64,000 bases of DNA, taken from NCBI RefSeq assembly GCF_021916785.1, contig NZ_JAKCFC010000002.1:744001-808000 (forward strand). The letters are read 5' to 3'. Shown one piece after another: positions 25,905 to 34,489 of the stretch. Position numbers and translations under genes: made by a program. How positions within the stretch are numbered: the stretch's first letter is position 1; every line of letters begins with the position of its first letter. Below the pieces are notes generated by a model. The model saw only the letters and a list, made by a program, of their open reading frames with translations. It did not search any database and had not been told where the DNA came from. Origin of the DNA: Mycolicibacterium lacusdiani. Lineage in GTDB: Bacteria > Actinomycetota > Actinomycetes > Mycobacteriales > Mycobacteriaceae.

Positions 25905-26314
25905 GCGTGGATGAGCGTGTGCATCGGGTTCGGCTTCGACGCCACCAGTGCGTCGACCACCGAACTCACCGTCCGCAGGGCTCCGTGCGGATCGCAGATT
26001 CGCAGCACCCGCCGCACCTCGGGTCCGGCCACCAGCACGGACGTCGCGTGACGCTTGGCGCTCGCCGCGATGATCCGGTTGACCGCCCACAGCCCTTCGG
26101 TACCGAAGAACGTCAATTCGCGTAGGTCCACGATCAGCGTCGAATGTGGGTCGTCGATCGCCGCGACGTGGTCGACGAGCTGGCGCGCATTCGCGGCGTC
26201 GAGTTCGCCCGCGGCGTCGACCAGCAGCGTCGAGGGGTCGAGACGCTCATCGCGAATGCAGATGGCGCCGGGGCGAAGAGTTGCGGCCAGGGGGGCCGCC
26301 AGTGCTACCGACAT
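25901..26314 (-). CDS. STAS-domain anti-sigma antagonist, duplicated copy A
   Basis: The 137-residue STAS protein has the loop segment DLRELTFFGTEGLWAVNRII, with Thr where many antagonists have the phosphorylated Ser. GGAG lies 7 nt before the ATG at 26314. It is paralogous to the STAS gene at 28219-28641: both share ELTFFGT, a following RRVLRICDP/DRILRICDP segment, matching ribosome-site sequence and a matching upstream element. Stress-sigma control is inferred from the family. Confidence 0.75.
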   Translation of the reverse strand: MSVALAAPLAATLRPGAICIRDERLDPSTLLVDAAGELDAANARQLVDHVAAIDDPHSTLIVDLRELTFFGTEGLWAVNRIIAASAKRHATSVLVAGPEVRRVLRICDPHGALRTVSSVVDALVASKPNPMHTLIHA

Positions 26315-26589
26315 TCGAGAACTCCATCAGTCGAGGGTTCGTACTGAAGTTCACGTCACGTTCTGCGGTTGAGAGCCGTCGCCGGAGGATTCGCGCCGGA
26401 TGACGATGACGTTCGGCTGTGCACTCAACCTGGTGTGACCAGGTTAATACGGAATCCGTCGTCATCGCAATGGCGACGAATTTTCTGCGAATACGCAGTT
26501 GAGACCCGCGCTGACTGGTAGGCGTCGATTCCGCGTGGCGGCTCGTGGCCGATTCGAGCGCTGATTCCGTAGCCCCGGCTAACCCCGGC
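26315..26589 (-). promoter_or_regulatory. Upstream region of STAS copy A with conserved element and inverted repeat
   Basis: The gap of about 340 bases between the STAS gene and the 48-residue gene holds no other coding frame that I can support. ATGACGTT (26406-26413) plus CGGCTGTGCACTCAACCTG (26414-26432) recurs upstream of STAS copy B with one base change and a 4-nt insertion. Overlapping it is a perfect 7-bp inverted repeat (AACCTGG, TGTGA, CCAGGTT; 26427-26445). A shared promoter or regulator site is likely. Confidence 0.5.
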
Positions 26590-26615
26590 GTTTTCTGGTG
26601 CTGGGGTTTGGGTAT
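26590..26615 (+). promoter_or_regulatory. SigF promoter of the 48-residue membrane protein
   Basis: GTTT (26590-26593), a 16-nt spacer and GGGTAT (26610-26615) match the mycobacterial SigF consensus exactly. Transcription should start near 26622, about 33 nt before the ATG at 26655. Confidence 0.75.
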
Positions 26616-26654
26616 TGACAGCACATCGGACGCGGTTCGACGGAAGCGAAGGTC

Positions 26655-26801
26655 ATGGAAACGAAGTCTCGGACACCGGAGTCGAAACTGGATGGGGTCA
26701 CCTACGTGATCGCCACGGTATCGGCGTTCCTGATGTTCGTCGCCGTGATCTCGGCCGCCGTCGTCTACTTCATCGGATCGACTCTGCCCTACGCGGTCTA
26801 G
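26655..26801 (+). CDS. 48-residue single-pass membrane protein
   Basis: This small gene codes a charged N-terminus (METKSRTPESKLDG) and one membrane helix (about residues 17-42). A purine-rich GGAAGCGAAGG precedes the ATG and a consensus SigF promoter lies upstream, which together support it strongly. It ends 4 bases inside the convergent HAD phosphatase gene. The function is unknown; stress induction is predicted from the promoter. Confidence 0.7.
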   Translation: METKSRTPESKLDGVTYVIATVSAFLMFVAVISAAVVYFIGSTLPYAV

Positions 26802-27472
26802 CCGCTGCCGCGCAGTCGCCCGATCGGGCTCGACGCCAACTGCTCGAGCAGGTCCCGTGGGTTGTCGTAGACGGCGATCGCGCCGGCGTCCTCCAGTTCC
26901 TTGCGGCCGATGCCTCCACTGGCGAAGGCGATGCACTCGACCCCGGCGCGACTGGCTGCCGTGATGTCCCAGATCGTGTCCCCGACGAACACGGCCTGCT
27001 CGGCGGGCACATCTGCGCGCTCGAGCGCCTTCTCGACGATGTCGGGCCGCGGCTTCGCGGTCTCGACGTCTTCGGACGATGTCACCGCCGACAGGATGTC
27101 CTCCCGATCGAGCACGTCTCGAAGGATGGCCAGCTCGTCCTCCGGCGCCGACGTCGCGAGCACCACCTGCAGGCCCATGTCGGCGACGGCGTCGAGGAGT
27201 TCACGTCCGCCGGCGAGGGGACGGATGAGCGGCGCGGTCTCCTTGTAGAACGTCCCGTGGAGTTCCTTGGCCCGCGGCGCCTGATCGGCGGACTCGTCGG
27301 GGACCAACTCGTCGAGCAGGGATTCGCCGTCCATGCCGATCCGGTGGTGGATGCGCCACGACTCGACGTCGATGCCGACCTCCGAGAACGCCCGTAGCCA
27401 GGCGTGGACGTGGAGGTAGTTGCTGTCGACGAGGGTTCCGTCGATGTCGAAGAGGACGGCGGGATTGGGCAT
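26798..27472 (-). CDS. HAD-family phosphatase (phosphoglycolate-phosphatase-like)
   Basis: The 224-residue HAD hydrolase has motif I DIDGTLVDS (nucleophile Asp, second Asp), motif II in LATSAPED, a motif III lysine in AKPRPDI and motif IV VGDTIWDI. It has a helical cap of the beta-phosphoglucomutase/Gph class. The substrate is a small phosphate ester of unknown identity. It is divergent from the usfY-like gene. Confidence 0.82.
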   Translation of the reverse strand: MPNPAVLFDIDGTLVDSNYLHVHAWLRAFSEVGIDVESWRIHHRIGMDGESLLDELVPDESADQAPRAKELHGTFYKETAPLIRPLAGGRELLDAVADMGLQVVLATSAPEDELAILRDVLDREDILSAVTSSEDVETAKPRPDIVEKALERADVPAEQAVFVGDTIWDITAASRAGVECIAFASGGIGRKELEDAGAIAVYDNPRDLLEQLASSPIGRLRGSG

Positions 27473-27552
27473 GGGTGGCGGGGTTCCCCGCGCTGGAGAT
27501 GCGAAACGGCAGTGGGCGTTGGTGACACAACGGTGAACGCGGTCGCCCGGCC

Positions 27553-27577
27553 GTTTTGACGGTTCGGCCGCGGGTAT
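27553..27577 (+). promoter_or_regulatory. SigF promoter of the usfY-like gene
   Basis: GTTT (27553-27556), a 15-nt spacer and GGGTAT (27572-27577) match the SigF consensus. Transcription would start about 50 nt before the ATG at 27633. In M. tuberculosis usfY lies upstream of rsbW-sigF and belongs to the SigF regulon, which fits. Confidence 0.75.
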
Positions 27578-27632
27578 CCGATCGACTGTGGCGGCGCGCT
27601 TTGGAGATGCGGCGCCGGAAGTGAGGTGGACG

Positions 27633-27944
27633 ATGGGTGATACGTCGCACGATCCGATCGATCACGCCCGAACGACGCGTCAGCACGCGGGCGAGACGAT
27701 GAAGAACGGTGTGAACGCACCGGGGTTGGTGACGATGGCCGTAGGCGTCGTCGCGTTGGTCGTCGGCCTGGCGTCGTTCGCGTCCGGCAACGTGGCGACC
27801 GGCGCCGTGTGCGCGGGCATTGCGGTGCTCGCGTGGATCGTGGGGGGATCGTGGTTGTGGCTGACCCACCGTCGTGTTCGGCAGCAGGAACTTCGCTGGG
27901 CCGAGCAGCATCCCCACGCAGAGGCTCAGCCCCCGACGAGTTGA
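27633..27944 (+). CDS. usfY: UsfY-family membrane protein
   Basis: This 103-residue protein begins with the UsfY pattern M-G-D-T-x-H-D-P-x-D-H-x-R-T-T-R and then has two membrane helices (about residues 31-51 and 54-75), with a basic C-terminal tail. The ATG at 27633 is preceded by GAGGTGG. In M. tuberculosis usfY sits beside rsbW-sigF; here it is linked instead to a STAS gene and small membrane proteins under SigF-type promoters. The biochemical role is not known. Confidence 0.7.
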   Translation: MGDTSHDPIDHARTTRQHAGETMKNGVNAPGLVTMAVGVVALVVGLASFASGNVATGAVCAGIAVLAWIVGGSWLWLTHRRVRQQELRWAEQHPHAEAQPPTS

Positions 27945-27954
27945 GGTACTCGAC

Positions 27955-28290
27955 ATGGCGAGAGAACGTTCCACCAAGAGCTACTGGTTGCCACTGCTAG
28001 GACTGTCGTCGGTGATCGCCGGCGTGGTCGCCGTCGGTCTGATGTTGACGGCTGCCGGCGGCGGGGCGGGATGGGCTTCACCCGTGGTGCTCACCGTGCT
28101 GTCGGTCGTGCTGATCGCCGGTGGATTCTGGATGTTCGCCTCGGGCGGCAAGGGCCACGGCGGATGGCGCCAGGCCAAGCTGGATCGCGAGCAGGAGCGC
28201 GCCTACCGCGACGAGTTCTCAGCCCCGGGGGACCAACCTGAGGTGAGTCGGTGGCGGCGACGCCGCCGCGTTGATCGCAGCCTCGAGTGA
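27955..28290 (+). CDS. Small two-helix membrane protein downstream of usfY
   Basis: The 111-residue frame codes two hydrophobic helices (about residues 12-34 and 43-62) and a basic C-terminal region. GAGG lies 8 nt before the ATG at 27955, 10 bases after the usfY stop, so it is probably co-transcribed from the SigF promoter. Its last 24 codons overlap the end of the convergent STAS gene, an unusually long tail-to-tail overlap. No family is recognised. Confidence 0.65.
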   Translation: MARERSTKSYWLPLLGLSSVIAGVVAVGLMLTAAGGGAGWASPVVLTVLSVVLIAGGFWMFASGGKGHGGWRQAKLDREQERAYRDEFSAPGDQPEVSRWRRRRRVDRSLE

Positions 28291-28641
28291 TCGCGCGACC
28301 GGCAGGCCACCTGCCGGGTCGCAGATCCGCAGTATCCGGTCCACTTCGGATCCGGACACCACCACCAGAGTGACCCCACGCCGCGAGCACGTGACGTTGA
28401 TGCGGTGCAGGACGGAGAAGCCCTGCGTGCCGAAGAAGGTCAACTCACGCAGGTCGAGGATGAGCTTTCCCGCGTCTTCGAGGTTGGCGTCGACGTAGTC
28501 GGAGAGGTCGGACGCGTTGGCCGCGTCGATCTCGCCTGCGACCCCGTGCAAGGTCGTCGAGGTGCCGATCGGGCAGGACGTGAACGACGCTTCGTGCGGG
28601 CGAATGGGCGCGCCACGTGTGGCATTGGGTGCGATGGACAC
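28219..28641 (-). CDS. STAS-domain anti-sigma antagonist, duplicated copy B
   Basis: The 140-residue STAS protein has the loop DLRELTFFGTQGFSVLHRIN, Thr replacing the usual Ser as in copy A. I choose the GTG at 28641 because GGAG lies 6 nt upstream and the N-terminus then aligns with copy A (M-S-I-A versus M-S-V-A). A TTG at 28653 would add four residues. The upstream element shared with copy A supports origin by duplication. Confidence 0.75.
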   Translation of the reverse strand: MSIAPNATRGAPIRPHEASFTSCPIGTSTTLHGVAGEIDAANASDLSDYVDANLEDAGKLILDLRELTFFGTQGFSVLHRINVTCSRRGVTLVVVSGSEVDRILRICDPAGGLPVARSLEAAINAAASPPPTHLRLVPRG

Positions 28642-28730
28642 GGTGAACTCCAAGGGGGATTGGGAGTCACGTCACGGGAATGGGCCCTGTTGGCTTAAAG
28701 CCACCGCTCGCAGTTCTTGCCGGGCGTCGA

Positions 28731-28761
28731 ATGACGTTTGGACGGCTGTGCCCTCAACCTG
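28731..28761 (-). promoter_or_regulatory. Conserved element upstream of STAS copy B
   Basis: ATGACGTT (28731-28738), TGGA, then CGGCTGTGCCCTCAACCTG (28743-28761) repeat the element found upstream of STAS copy A, with 18 of 19 bases identical in the second block. It lies about 90-120 bp before the start. The conserved block outlasting the coding divergence suggests a functional promoter or operator. Confidence 0.5.
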
Positions 28762-28871
28762 ACCTCGACTGTATTACGCGGGAGGACCCCGGACAATGGC
28801 TTTTCCGCACTCTGACACCGCCTGGCTGTCGAGATCCCGCCGCCGCCGCCGACGGGCAAGTGAACTTCGGT

Positions 28872-28897
28872 GTTTTCTCAGCCGACGCCTCGGGTAT
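28872..28897 (+). promoter_or_regulatory. SigF promoter of the secreted/anchored protein gene
   Basis: GTTT (28872-28875), 16 nt, GGGTAT (28892-28897) match SigF consensus exactly. The ATG at 28931 is 33 nt downstream of the -10. Confidence 0.75.
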
Positions 28898-28930
28898 TCG
28901 TTCCTTACCCGACGAGAGGCGAGGCCCGCA

Positions 28931-29392
28931 ATGGGCAAGACCAACACGATGCAGGACCGCGAGATGCGGCGAACGGTCACCATCTTCTTGACGATCTCCT
29001 TCGCCGTGGTCTTCGCTTCGGTGACCGCCGCGATCCTCGCGCGCACGGCCGACCCGGTTCCGACCGCGTCGCCAGTGCAGCAGCAGGTCCAGAACGCCGC
29101 GATCCCGCACGTCGAGCAGTCGATCAGCCATGAGGGGAGGCTGATCGACGTCACGCCCACCTCGGTCACCGCGCAGGGTGTCGACGGCGTGGCCCGCACC
29201 TACGTCGTGAACGCCGATACCAACGCGATCACGGCGGCCGGTAGCCAGATCGGCGATACCGGCGCCTTCACCGTGAACGACGAAGTGGCGATCGTGGGCG
29301 TGGTCCGGGACGGAACCGCCGTCGCGACGGCTGTGGCCCACCGCGAGGTGACCGCACTGAACGGTCCACCGATGGATGCCGTCACTCCCTGA
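28931..29392 (+). CDS. Membrane-anchored protein with OB-like extracytoplasmic domain
   Basis: The 153-residue protein has a cytoplasmic lead, one N-terminal helix (about residues 14-36) and an external beta-rich domain. The pattern LIDVTPTSVTAQGVDG ... VNADTNAIT ... DEVAIVGVVRDGTAVAT resembles DUF5666-type small beta-barrel repeats. The ATG at 28931 follows GCGAGG. A consensus SigF promoter predicts stress induction. No function is known. Confidence 0.65.
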   Translation: MGKTNTMQDREMRRTVTIFLTISFAVVFASVTAAILARTADPVPTASPVQQQVQNAAIPHVEQSISHEGRLIDVTPTSVTAQGVDGVARTYVVNADTNAITAAGSQIGDTGAFTVNDEVAIVGVVRDGTAVATAVAHREVTALNGPPMDAVTP

Positions 29393-29414
29393 CATGGCTG
29401 CGCGGAACCCGTAG

Positions 29415-30421
<1,007 letters not shown>

Positions 30422-30422
<1 letters not shown>

Positions 30423-31270
30423 TGACGCAGTCGGCAGGCCGGCGACCGCCGCTGAACAAGGACACCCTGCTGTGCATCTCGCTGGCCGCGAGACCGAGCA
30501 ACATCGGCACGCGGTTCCACAACCATCTCTACGACGTGCTGGGCCTGGACTTCGTCTACAAGGCGTTCACCACCACCGACATCGCCGCGGCGATCGGCGG
30601 CGTGCGTGCGCTCGGCATCCGCGGGTGTTCGGTGTCGATGCCGTTCAAGGAAGACGTCCTCGCCCTGGTCGACGAGGTCGAGCCCTCGGCCAGGGCCATC
30701 CACTCGGTCAACACCATCGTCAACGACGTGTCCGTCCCGGGTGGCCATCTGACCGCGTCGAACACCGATTACCTTGCGGTGCAACGGCTCATCGCCGAAC
30801 ACCGTCTCGACCCCGGCGGCACGGTGCTGATCCGGGGCAGCGGCGGAATGGCCAACGCGGTCGGTGCGGCCTTCCGCGACAGCGGCTTCACCTCTGGTCT
30901 CATCGTCGCGCGCAACGTCGACACCGGTGGAGCGCTGGCCGATCGCCTCGGCTACGAGTACGCACCCGACGTGGGTGACCGCACCGCATCGGTGATCGTC
31001 AACGTCACGCCGATCGGGATGGCGGGTGGCGCCGAGGCGTCGCAGTGCGCGTTCGACCCAGCGACCATCGCCGCCGCGGCCACGGTGTTCGACGTGGTGG
31101 CCCTGCCGTCGGAGACGCCGCTGATCACCGCGGCGCGGGACGCAGGCACCGCCGTCGTCACCGGTGCGGAGGTGATCGCCCTGCAGGCCGCCGAGCAGTT
31201 CGAGCGCTACACCGGGGTGCGGCCGACCGACGAGCAGGTCGCCGAGGCGTCGGAGATCTCGCGGGCCTGA
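30422..31270 (+). CDS. Shikimate-dehydrogenase-like protein
   Basis: The 282-residue AroE-fold protein has the substrate-domain lysine segment SVSMPFKED and the NTDY Asp motif. A nucleotide-binding loop IRGSGGMANAV replaces the canonical GAGGA. It is coupled to pat by a 1-base ATGA-type overlap. The altered N-terminus (SLAARPSNIGTRFHN rather than a GxPixHSxSP motif) suggests a non-biosynthetic paralogue rather than the true AroE. Confidence 0.75.
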
Positions 31271-31274
31271 TCGG

Positions 31275-31979
31275 CTACGTGGTGATGACCGTCTTGTCGT
31301 CGATGGTGGTCGTGGCGTCCATCAGCGGTCCCATCTGATCCTCGAGACCGTCGGCGTTCACCTGCAGCACGAACAGGTCGGGGCCCGACGGGATCAGGAC
31401 GGTCTTCTGGGCGATCATCCGCTTCACGCCGTCACGGAGGTAGCTGCCGCCCACCTGGTAGGCCTCGAAACCGCCCAACTCGTCCTTCTTGGCGTCGCCG
31501 CCTTCGAACCCCGGGAGGTTCTGCAGCTCGCCAGGGGCATACTCGGCGATCTTCGCCGGGTCGACGTCTCCGGTCAGCTTGGACATCAGCGCCACGATCG
31601 TGGGCGGATCGGCCGCCATCGCGGGATCGCCGGTGAAGACCATTGCGGAGTAGGCGAATTGCGGGGTCTTGGGCCCCGCGTCCTGCCAACCGGCCGGCAC
31701 GGGCAGGTCGACCGTCGGCGTACCCGGCTGGCCCCTCTTGACCGGCGTCTCGGTGATGCCGTTCGCCTTGATGTAGTCGGCGATCGTCTCGCGCTTGCCT
31801 GCGGGCGCCGCACTGGTCTCGGGCGCGCTGCTCTCGGCGCTACTGCTCGACGCACTGCTGCTCTCCGACGAGGAGGAGGACGTCGCCTGCGTCTCGGAGT
31901 CGGACCCGCACCCGGCGAGGGCCAGGGCCAACGCGACAGCTGCGACGACGGGGCCTGCGGCCTTCGTGGGCGTGTTCAT
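31275..31979 (-). CDS. LpqN/LpqT-family lipoprotein
   Basis: The 234-residue protein has a signal peptide with lipobox ALAGC, then a Ser-rich linker (about residues 35-65) and a beta-sandwich domain of the LpqN/LpqT family. IADYIKANGITETPVKRGQP and VPAGWQDAG are recognisable motifs shared with LpqT at 60.4 kb. It is exported and lipid-anchored; LpqN relatives bind trehalose lipids or envelope proteins. AGGAG precedes the ATG at 31979. Confidence 0.8.
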   Translation of the reverse strand: MNTPTKAAGPVVAAVALALALAGCGSDSETQATSSSSSESSSASSSSAESSAPETSAAPAGKRETIADYIKANGITETPVKRGQPGTPTVDLPVPAGWQDAGPKTPQFAYSAMVFTGDPAMAADPPTIVALMSKLTGDVDPAKIAEYAPGELQNLPGFEGGDAKKDELGGFEAYQVGGSYLRDGVKRMIAQKTVLIPSGPDLFVLQVNADGLEDQMGPLMDATTTIDDKTVITT

Positions 31980-32060
31980 TCTCAAGGATCTCCTGTCGTG
32001 GGAAAGCAGCATGAGCCTACGGACGGACGTGCCAAAGCGCTCGAAATTGACGTCCAGGGG

Positions 32061-33032
32061 TCAGAAGCCGACGTCTCGCGTCGCAAACGATCCCGTGACG
32101 TCGCCCGCCAGCGTCTCGTCATACGGATCGATCACCCGCGTCGGTGCGCCTTCTGCGAAGTCGAGGCCGCTCAGCCGAACCCACAGCGTGCTGGGGCTGG
32201 TGGTGAGTTCGAAGAAGTAGACGAGGTGCGTGAGGTCGCAGACCGTGCGGTACTCGGTGTTGTACACGCCGAACTCGCCGTAGGGCGCGCCGAACGGAAC
32301 CGACACGTTGCGCATGATCGCGAGAACGCTGGCCACGGCCTGGCGCTCCGTCGACGGCTCGGGAAGCAGTGCTGCGTAATACGCGGCGCGCTGGAACCGG
32401 TCGACCGGGTTCACGTTTCCGGGCAGGGGCATGTCGCGGCTGGGATGGGAGAAGTCGCGGGCCGCGAGCAGCCCGAGTTGCTCGTCGTACGTGGGGTCGT
32501 TGGTCATCAGCCTGAACTCGCGTCCGTGGTGCACCACGAGTTCTCCCCCGTCGAGTTCGAGGATGGCGCTGTCGCCGGTCGGGTCCTCGACCGCCAGGTG
32601 CAGGGTGGCGTCGTGCCCGTTCGCACCGACCATGACCAGCTGCACGTCCGTCATCAGGGTCAATGCCTCGGCAACCGTTGCGGCCTGGTCGAGCAAGTAC
32701 TGCGCCCACAGCCCGGTGTGGAGCCCCGGTCGCCGCGGGTCGCGGGTTCCGACGTCGGTGGACTTGAGATAGAGCGCATGGACCGCCAGGCCCTTCTCGT
32801 TGATCCCGTCGACGGTGCCGAGACCGTAGACGGTCGCGACCAGGCTTCCGTGAATGCTGGTCCAGCGCAGCGGATTCTCGGCCACCACCACCTCGGTGAG
32901 CAGTCGGCCACCGTCGCGTGCGCGACCACGCGGAAACGACGTGAGCAATGGCTCAGTCGACTCGGGCCAATCCATGCTCCGCCCCGCCAGCACTGCTAAC
33001 GCGTTGTCGTTCCACAGGACTCGCGTACACAC
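32061..33032 (-). CDS. Choloylglycine-hydrolase-family Ntn amidase
   Basis: This 323-residue Ntn hydrolase belongs to the bile-salt hydrolase/penicillin V acylase group. The decisive point is the start: the GTG at 33032 is followed directly by Cys2, the expected N-terminal nucleophile, and GGAGG lies 9 nt upstream. Further active-site signs are Arg4 and GRSMDWPEST. An open frame continues 19 codons upstream but would bury the nucleophile. Substrates may be N-acyl amides such as acyl-homoserine lactones; no signal peptide is visible. Confidence 0.8.
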   Translation of the reverse strand: MCTRVLWNDNALAVLAGRSMDWPESTEPLLTSFPRGRARDGGRLLTEVVVAENPLRWTSIHGSLVATVYGLGTVDGINEKGLAVHALYLKSTDVGTRDPRRPGLHTGLWAQYLLDQAATVAEALTLMTDVQLVMVGANGHDATLHLAVEDPTGDSAILELDGGELVVHHGREFRLMTNDPTYDEQLGLLAARDFSHPSRDMPLPGNVNPVDRFQRAAYYAALLPEPSTERQAVASVLAIMRNVSVPFGAPYGEFGVYNTEYRTVCDLTHLVYFFELTTSPSTLWVRLSGLDFAEGAPTRVIDPYDETLAGDVTGSFATRDVGF

Positions 33033-33117
33033 TGTTGGGAACCTCCTCGAGGATTCGAGGCGCGTGTCCTCGGCCGGCATTGGTCCCACGCCACAGTAGC
33101 CGTGGTATCAAGGCGGC

Positions 33118-33804
33118 GTGCGCATCTTCGCGGCCGCCTTGGTGCTGACGCTGTGCGCGGGGTGTGGCGAATCCGAGCCGCCAGCGCCTCCGTCCACTTC
33201 CGGGGCAGCCGCGGCGCCTTCGACGGTGAACACGGTGATCGACCCCGCGAAGGTTGGTCGGACGCGCACCGCGCTACCCCCGGGGTTCGAGGTGGCCGAC
33301 GTGACGGGGCGCGTCGCGCCGGTGGCGATGTGGGGACTCGGCGCGCAGTGGACGGCCGAACCGTCGGCGTGCGGCGTGCTGGCCGATCCGCCGGTGGACC
33401 CCGTATCGGTGCGGGGCTGGTCGGCGTCGGGTCCGGGGGCCATCGTCTACGTCGTCGCGGCGGCGGCGCCGGTCGGGCCCGACGACGTCGCGCGTGCCGA
33501 GTGCGGCGAGTTCGCGGTGCTGGCCGGACACACCTCGGGAACGGTGTCGATGGTGGACGCGCCGCCCATCGACGACGCGCAGACGCTCACACTGCGCGCC
33601 GACACCGTCACCGTGGTCGAAGGCAGCACCGAAACGCGCTCGAACGCAGACACCTTCACCGCATACCTGCCCGGTCACGTCGCCTACGTCACGGTCGTCA
33701 CCGACCCGGGATCGGCGGAGCCGGGCCTGCCCGCCGACTTCGGCGCGACGCTGCTGAGCAGCACCGTGTCGGCGTTGCGGGGTGCCGCACCCGCCGGCGG
33801 GTAG
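33118..33804 (+). CDS. Putative lipoprotein, DUF5642-like (first of pair)
   Basis: The 228-residue protein has a short signal peptide ending in the lipobox LCAGC, a low-complexity Pro/Ser/Ala linker and a globular domain with paired Cys (Cys in PSACGVL and RAECGEF). It is followed 10 bases later by a second lipoprotein of similar plan, so the two are probably an operon. The start is a GTG. No function is established. Confidence 0.7.
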   Translation: MRIFAAALVLTLCAGCGESEPPAPPSTSGAAAAPSTVNTVIDPAKVGRTRTALPPGFEVADVTGRVAPVAMWGLGAQWTAEPSACGVLADPPVDPVSVRGWSASGPGAIVYVVAAAAPVGPDDVARAECGEFAVLAGHTSGTVSMVDAPPIDDAQTLTLRADTVTVVEGSTETRSNADTFTAYLPGHVAYVTVVTDPGSAEPGLPADFGATLLSSTVSALRGAAPAGG

Positions 33805-33814
33805 ATTGGCGCCG

Positions 33815-34489
33815 ATGTCTCGGACCCCGCTCGTGCTCCTGTCCGCCCTGCTGCTGGCCGCATGCGCCGCTTGTTCCGGCGGGTCGGCGTCGTCCGGTGA
33901 CGAGTCGGAGGGCGACATCGCGAAGGTGCTCGACCTGAAGTCGGCGTTCGGCCCGGAGTTCAAGGTGTCCACCGTGAACCCCACCGGCGTCGACCCGCGT
34001 CTGCTTGCGCCGCAGGCACTTCCGCCGGGCATCAGATTCGACCCGCCCGCCTGCGGGAAGTTCGCGACCGGCCTGCAGGTGCCGCCGGGGCTGAAGGGCA
34101 ACATGGCCGCCGTCACCGCGGAGGGCGCGGGCAACCGGTTCATCGCGATCGCCGTCGAGACGTCCGAGGCGGTGCCGCTGCCGGAGCCGGGCGCGGACTG
34201 TCAGAAGGTGGCGTTCGCCGGAACGGGTGCGCGCGGCCTGGTCGAGGTGGCCGAGGCGCCGGCCATCGAGGACGTGCGGACCACGGGCACCCACCGCGTC
34301 GTGCAGACCGTGGTGAACGGCAAGCCGGCCTCCGGCGAGCTGTACAACTACGTCGCGACCTTCGGGTCGTTCCTGGTGATCGTCACAGCGAACCCACTCG
34401 TCGTACCGAATCAGCCCGTCGTGCCGGTGGACACCAAGCGTGCCCGCGACCTGGTGGTTACCGCCGTCGAGGACGTCCGCGGGGCCTAG
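33815..34489 (+). CDS. Putative lipoprotein, DUF5642-like (second of pair)
   Basis: The 224-residue protein has a signal peptide with a lipobox near LLAACAAC and a domain with Cys residues in PPACGKF and GADCQKV, spaced much as in the preceding gene. The shared plan (ALPPG, then a Cys, then VEVAEAP and a C-terminal TKRARDLV) suggests divergent paralogues. The stop overlaps the convergent AlkB-like gene by 4 bases. Confidence 0.7.
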   Translation: MSRTPLVLLSALLLAACAACSGGSASSGDESEGDIAKVLDLKSAFGPEFKVSTVNPTGVDPRLLAPQALPPGIRFDPPACGKFATGLQVPPGLKGNMAAVTAEGAGNRFIAIAVETSEAVPLPEPGADCQKVAFAGTGARGLVEVAEAPAIEDVRTTGTHRVVQTVVNGKPASGELYNYVATFGSFLVIVTANPLVVPNQPVVPVDTKRARDLVVTAVEDVRGA

